A DNA stretch of 10,467 nt from Pelagophyceae sp. CCMP2097. Its lineage: Eukaryota > Sar > Pelagophyceae. The stretch is from assembly GCA_026770575.1 (NCBI GenBank), contig MU657505.1:14952-25418 (forward strand), in the 5' to 3' direction. A model generated the notes under the pieces. That model was not told where the DNA came from. It saw only the letters and a list, made by a program, of their open reading frames with translations, and ran no database searches. Both the position numbers and the translations under genes were made by a program. Positions 6,454-10,467 of this stretch are shown here, piece by piece (the stretch's first letter is position 1; each line of letters opens with the position of its first letter).

Positions 6454-9324
6454 TTAGCTATGTCGGAGGTAGAGCCGTTCGTCGTCGGCCGCGGCGTCGC
6501 CGTGTTCGTCGTCAGTTTCGGCGCCCTTGAGCAGCAGCGGCACGCCGTGCGGCCGCGCGTCCGCGGCGCCCGCGGGTTTCGCGGCCGAATTCGGCCGCGG
6601 CCAGGGCTCGGGGTCGCCGACGAAAAAGTCGCGCGCAAAGGCGGCTTGGGCAAAGTCGAACGCCTCGCCGACGTCGACGCAGGGCCGCTCTCCGATGCAC
6701 GAGTAAAACTCCGTCGCAAAGGCGCGCGCGGCCGAGTCGGCGACGGAGGTGCGCCAGCAGACGACGCGGACGCGCGGCAGCCTGCGCGTGATGGCGCGGC
6801 CGAGGGGCTCTGAGAAGCACGCGTTCAAGAAGCAGAGCTCGAGGCCCTCGCAGCCGGCGAGGACGGAAACGACGTCGTTTGCGCTCGGCGTCGCGGCGGC
6901 GCCGTCGCCCTGGAAGACCAAAGTGTCCTGGGTGGACCACCAGGCGTCTCGCACGCAATGGCCCGAAAAGTGAAAGATTCGAGGGTTGAGCGCCGCCGCG
7001 CGGAGCACGTCTTCGGGCCATCGCGCCGCCGGGAAGACCTCGCGCCTCGACGGCGGTACCGCCTCGATGAGGCGGTGCACCTCGCTCATCAGCGCCAGCT
7101 GCTGCGACTCTGGCACGCGCACCGTAGTGCCGTCGCGCGGGTCCCCCGGCCGGTCCACGCGCAGCCGCCGCGGCATGCAGAAGCACGCCACCACCTCGAT
7201 GCCGTCGTCGCATGCCAGCCGCTTCAGCGCCGCCGCCGCCGAATCGAGGTCGGCGCGCGCCCGCGCCGACCGCCGCACGCACTTGGTGGGCTCTGCGGCC
7301 GCCACGCCTGGCGGCGAGCCCGCGAGCGGCGAGCCCGCGAGCGGCGAGCCCGCGAGAAGCGAGCCCACGAGCGACCGAGCCCGCGCCAGCGGCAGCGTTG
7401 CGGCCGAGCGCAACCGGGCCGGCGGCGGTGCGGCCTGCGCCTCGGCCAGGTGTGCGGCCTGCGCCTCTGCCAGGTGCTTTACCGCGGCCCGCAGGTTGGC
7501 CGGCTCCGAGGCGAGGCGCACCAGGCGGCCGCCGGCCGTCGGCGGCGCGAGCGCGGCGTGGTTCAAACTGTGCGGCGTCGACGCGGCGGCGCGCGGCGGC
7601 GTCGACGCCACGCGCGGCGGCGGCGTCGGCGCTGCGGCGCGCGGCGACAGCGGGCGCGCGGGCTCCGCGGGCGACGCGAGCCGCGGCTCCTTGGCCGCCT
7701 CGGCCTCTAGGCGGAGGAGGAGGGCAGCGATTCGGAGCGCGTCGATGGCGCCGTCCGGGGGGGCGTCGCCGGGCCAGCGCGCCTCGATTGCGGCGAGGCG
7801 GCGGATTAGCTCGCCGTCTCGGCGGGCGAGGTACGCGCGCCGGCGCTGCAGCTCGAGCGCGCCGTCGGCGTCGGCGAGGAGCGAATAAAACGCCGCGACC
7901 GGCTGCGCGCCGCGCGCGGCGACATCGGCGGGCGGCGACCGCAGCTGCGCGCTGTCGCGGAGCGCCAACACGGCGCCCGCGCGCTGCGCGAACGCGGCGA
8001 CCTTTGGCGAGAGCTCGACGAGGTCCGGGTTCGAGGAGAGGTCGAGCCACTGGAGCTCGGGCAGCGCATAGAGCGCGTCGTCGACGGCGGCGAGGCGGTT
8101 GTCCGCCACGTCGAGGCGCTCCAGCGCTGACAGCGCATCGACGCCGCGCGGCACCTCAGTCAGTGCGTTGCCCGCGAGGCGCAGGCTCCGCAGCCGCGGC
8201 AGCTGCGCCAGGAGCCGCGGCCACTGGTGCAGCCGGTTCCTCCGCAGGTCGAGGCCCTCGAGGCGGCGCAGCGCCGCCCACGCCGCCGGCACCGCCTGCA
8301 GCCCCAGGCCGCGCGCGCAGAGGTGCTCGAGCGAGTCGCCCAGCGCCGCGACCGCGGTGAGCGCGTCGTGCCGCAGGCGCACGTTGTCCGAGACGTCGAG
8401 TCTGCGCAGCCGCCAGCCCAGCAGCGCGCGCGGCAAGCGGTCGAAGAGCGTGTTGTCGTCGAGGCGCACGTCGACGGCCGTCGTCGGCGCCGGGCAAAAT
8501 CCCGCCGCCGCCGCCTCTGCGAGGCCGACTTCGATCTCCACCTCGGTCGCCCCGACGCCCGCCAGGTCCACGAGGCGCACGCCACCGTCCGTCGACGGGT
8601 CCTCGTCGGCGTCGTCGCCGCCGCTGTCGTCGTCTTCCGACGCATCCGCCTCACCGCCGCGCCGCCGCCGCCGCCGAGGTTGCAGGCTCTCCTGCGTCCA
8701 GTCGCCGTTGGGAGATATTCGATGGTGCGGGATGCATCGATGCCGGACTCGAGCGCTCTCAAGGGACCTCCCGTCGACGATGCGCACCGCGGCGGACCCC
8801 ACTCGGGCGCCGGCTCGCACCTGCAGCCGCGCTTGGATCGTTTCGGCGACGAGCACCTGCACAGGCGTCGGCGCGGGCGTCGGCGGCGCCACCGGCGCGG
8901 CCGTGGGCCCCGCCGGCGGCGTCCGCGGCGGCGTGCGTGCCGCGTCGGTGTGCGGCGGCGCGCCGCTCGAGAGGTCGGCCTCGAAGACGAGGGCGGCCTC
9001 GAGTGCGGCGGCGCGCGAATCAGACCGCCACGCGCGCTGGTGGCCGCGCTGCAGCGAATTCGTCTTCTCGCCGCGCCGTTCGATGCTGCTCTGCGGCGCC
9101 GCGCGGCCCTTGGCCGAGCCCTTCTTCGCCGGCCGCGGGCCCTCCTTCGTCGGCCGCGGGCCCTCGGTGGCCCGCGCCTTGAAGTGCGTATGCGCCGCGG
9201 TGGCGAGGCGCAGGCCGCGGAGCGAAGGCGCCCGGCGGCCCAGCGAGCCTACGGTCGGTGTATTGCCTCTGCGGGGTCCCGGCCGCGTATAACGGGCGCC
9301 GCGGCGTGCGGGCGCGGTCCGACG
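6454..9324 (-). CDS. LRR protein with C-terminal CHAT/caspase-like protease domain (5' end incomplete)
   Basis: Residues are counted from the codon at 8890-8892. Residues 73-103 are an Arg run followed by an acidic stretch. Residues 138-295 carry about six leucine-rich repeats (LRRLDVSDN, LEGLDLRRNRL, LRSLRLAGNAL, LERLDVADNRL, LQWLDLSSN). Residues 400-545 form a Pro/Ala/Ser-rich linker with short tandem repeats. Residues 550-765 match the CHAT (clan CD cysteine peptidase) fold: strand IEVVACFC, FHFSGH with catalytic His645, LCFLNAC with catalytic Cys692, then VVCWRTSVADSAARAFATEFY. Expected role: a protease switched on by LRR-mediated recognition; substrate unknown. The frame has no ATG between the upstream stop (9325-9327) and Met573, so translation must start in an upstream exon. 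Third-position GC is very high throughout, supporting this frame down from about 9220. Stop is TAA. Confidence 0.8.
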   Translation of the reverse strand, partial: RRTAPARRGARYTRPGPRRGNTPTVGSLGRRAPSLRGLRLATAAHTHFKARATEGPRPTKEGPRPAKKGSAKGRAAPQSSIERRGEKTNSLQRGHQRAWRSDSRAAALEAALVFEADLSSGAPPHTDAARTPPRTPPAGPTAAPVAPPTPAPTPVQVLVAETIQARLQVRAGARVGSAAVRIVDGRSLESARVRHRCIPHHRISPNGDWTQESLQPRRRRRRGGEADASEDDDSGGDDADEDPSTDGGVRLVDLAGVGATEVEIEVGLAEAAAAGFCPAPTTAVDVRLDDNTLFDRLPRALLGWRLRRLDVSDNVRLRHDALTAVAALGDSLEHLCARGLGLQAVPAAWAALRRLEGLDLRRNRLHQWPRLLAQLPRLRSLRLAGNALTEVPRGVDALSALERLDVADNRLAAVDDALYALPELQWLDLSSNPDLVELSPKVAAFAQRAGAVLALRDSAQLRSPPADVAARGAQPVAAFYSLLADADGALELQRRRAYLARRDGELIRRLAAIEARWPGDAPPDGAIDALRIAALLLRLEAEAAKEPRLASPAEPARPLSPRAAAPTPPPRVASTPPRAAASTPHSLNHAALAPPTAGGRLVRLASEPANLRAAVKHLAEAQAAHLAEAQAAPPPARLRSAATLPLARARSLVGSLLAGSPLAGSPLAGSPPGVAAAEPTKCVRRSARARADLDSAAAALKRLACDDGIEVVACFCMPRRLRVDRPGDPRDGTTVRVPESQQLALMSEVHRLIEAVPPSRREVFPAARWPEDVLRAAALNPRIFHFSGHCVRDAWWSTQDTLVFQGDGAAATPSANDVVSVLAGCEGLELCFLNACFSEPLGRAITRRLPRVRVVCWRTSVADSAARAFATEFYSCIGERPCVDVGEAFDFAQAAFARDFFVGDPEPWPRPNSAAKPAGAADARPHGVPLLLKGAETDDEHGDAAADDERLYLRHS
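7306..7476 (-). repeat. In-frame short tandem repeats in the LRR-CHAT linker
   Basis: A 15-bp unit (cgcgagcggcgagcc on the plus strand) is repeated at 7321-7335, 7336-7350 and, with two changes, 7351-7365, encoding LAGSP copies. A 24-bp-period pair at 7430-7452 and 7454-7476 encodes HLAEAQAA twice. Both keep the reading frame and lie in the predicted disordered linker, so its length probably varies between alleles. Confidence 0.8.
9124..9165 (-). repeat. 21-bp tandem duplication, in frame
   Basis: Units 9124-9144 and 9145-9165 differ at one base and encode EGPRPTK and EGPRPAK in the LRR-CHAT frame. Preservation of the frame supports coding in this upstream part of the gene. Confidence 0.75.
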
Positions 9325-9544
9325 TCAGAGCGTCTTCGATGCCGTGGAAGTCCATCGACGAAGACGGCCGCATGTGGCTCGCCGCGACTCGGCGCGCCAC
9401 GCCCGCCTGAACCAAAGCCGAGCCGTCGTCAGAGGCCTCGGACCAGTCGGAGCCGTCTTGGCCATTCGAGCCGAGCGGCCTACGCGAACAAGGTTTCACC
9501 GAGGCACGGCGCGACGCCTCGCCTCCCGCGCCGCAAGGCAGCAT
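9294..9544 (-). CDS. Probable first exon of the LRR-CHAT gene
   Basis: The ATG at 9542-9544 opens a minus-strand frame starting MLPCGAGGEASRR with high third-position GC down to about 9280, after which the LRR-CHAT frame takes over with better codon use. A frame change of one base is needed between them. One solution is removal of a 25-nt stretch at 9269-9293 that starts GT and ends CGCAG and restores the frame exactly; other possibilities are a longer intron I cannot place, or a one-base sequencing error. The peptide is Ser/Gly/Asp-rich with no recognised domain. The ATG at 9371-9373 is an alternative start. Confidence 0.35.
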
Positions 9545-9554
9545 AGGACGCACT

Positions 9555-10380
9555 CGAGCCCGTCGAGCATGGACGGCTCAATGCGTGACGAGCATCGCCG
9601 CGTCGGGGCCTGTCTTGAAGTCGCGTCAAGGTCAACCTTCCTACTCTTTGGGCGTCTTCAAGTTCTTCGTGAGAAATTTTATTGTTTGGCAAGCTTAAGC
9701 TGAAAGTTATCTAAATTTTAAGTGAGCTGGGTTTTACAAGGGGTATCGGTTATAACACCAGGGACTTGCTGTCAATTGCAGCATTCGTCGGAGGCTGTTT
9801 TGCTCCTGTTGGAGGTGATAGAGGACGCCACGCTGAGTCCCACGATGCCCGGTCCCACAAAAATCTTCTGTTAAAAACGCTCAAACTCAAAATCCAGACG
9901 TCAGTTTTGGCTCGTCTGAAGCCCCACTCGCGGCACTCGTACGGGACCGGTCATATACCACCCCAGTACGTACGGACCCACCCCGTCAGATAGCCAGAAC
10001 TTCGATCCCTGCGGTCCTGCAATTGACAGCCGGGCCCGAACCTTTCCGATAGAGGAGGCAAAATCGAGTCAAAATCAAGGTAAGAAGGCAAATAAAGATT
10101 TTATCGAATCCATTATATTGCGGGAAGCGCTTGTTCGCGCCCTTGCAAGGCGCCCTCCACGCGGCTGATCATTTCACGGACACCCGGGGGGGTAGGGGAG
10201 CCCATAGCGACCACGCCCACGCCCGCGGGCGGCCTCCGAGAGCCAACACTTTGCGCCACTTGAGACTGGTTTCATCGCCGATTACCCTTGTAAACTCAGT
10301 TTTAAGCGCAAAAATCGAAAGTTATATAAATTTTAGATTTAAGACACAAAAGATGTCAGCTGCTTAAAGGCGATTTTTGA
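9555..10380. other. Right flank without recognised genes
   Basis: GC content drops past about 9640. The segment up to 9700 presumably holds the LRR-CHAT promoter and 5' UTR, but no core element can be named. A 10-bp palindrome agcttaagct lies at 9692-9701. Small open frames (9766-9993, 10131-10367) have no protein-like features. A 19-mer gaaagttatMtaaatttta occurs at 9702-9720 and 10317-10335 with one difference. Confidence 0.4.
9702..10335. repeat. Dispersed direct repeat of an AT-rich 19-mer
   Basis: gaaagttatctaaatttta at 9702-9720 and gaaagttatataaatttta at 10317-10335 differ at one base and stand in the same orientation about 615 bp apart. They could be remnants of a dispersed repeat or flanks of an insertion. 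Confidence 0.4.
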
Positions 10381-10441
10381 GGACCCGAAGGGTCCTTGCC
10401 GTTTATTCAACGTCAGTTTACGGCAAGGGCCCTTCGGGTCC
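10381..10441. repeat. Strong compound hairpin
   Basis: Arms 10381-10401 and 10421-10441 pair at 20 of 21 positions around a 19-nt AT-rich loop. The left arm is itself self-complementary (ggaccc-gaa-gggtcc, 10381-10395), so a cruciform with two small hairpins is an alternative fold. T-rich stretches lie at both outer edges (gattttt before, ctttgatt after). No gene is close enough to call it a terminator. Confidence 0.85.
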
Positions 10442-10467
10442 TTTGATTGAAGGATTACCAGGGGCAA

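Noticed and set aside
7212..9546. Long plus-strand Arg/Ala-rich frames (7212-8360, 8099-9292, 8227-9546) and the 512-residue minus frame at 6512-8050
   Set aside because: They are low-complexity shadows of the LRR-CHAT gene in GC-rich DNA where stop codons are rare; none shows a domain.

Overview
The window looks like nuclear DNA of a unicellular eukaryote, most likely a GC-rich alga (pelagophyte-like stramenopile, haptophyte or similar; the lineage cannot be fixed from sequence alone). The reasons are a very GC-rich gene block embedded in AT-richer DNA packed with nested inverted-repeat elements, genes that are not arranged as operons, a long open frame with no usable ATG (implying upstream exon structure), and protein architectures (highly repetitive WD40; LRR fused to a CHAT-like protease) common in such algae.

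Layout. Positions 1-4300 are essentially gene-free: microsatellite, an unidentified small ORF (326-589, minus), and a nest of short non-autonomous DNA-transposon-like elements. Five inverted-repeat pairs (624/814, 904/3625, 1088/1752, 2102/2509, 2508/2952) are each bounded by the dinucleotide TA, as Tc1/mariner-type MITEs would be; the 904-3625 pair encloses the last three. From 4300 to 4891 there are three foldback repeats of one family, the last ending where the first in-frame ATG of the WD40 frame lies.

The gene block (about 5100-9544) holds two genes facing tail to tail, with 257 bp between their stop codons. On the plus strand is a seven-bladed WD40 protein whose 126-bp repeats are nearly identical at DNA level, with a weak F-box-like N-terminus. 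On the minus strand is a large protein with leucine-rich repeats followed by a CHAT/caspase-like protease domain (visible His and Cys dyad); its 5' end is split between two frames, probably by an intron or a frameshift. The pairing of a possible sensor with rapidly homogenising repeats and an LRR-protease recalls innate-immunity or cell-death modules, but that link is inference.

From 9555 to the end no gene is recognised; a strong compound hairpin lies at 10381-10441.
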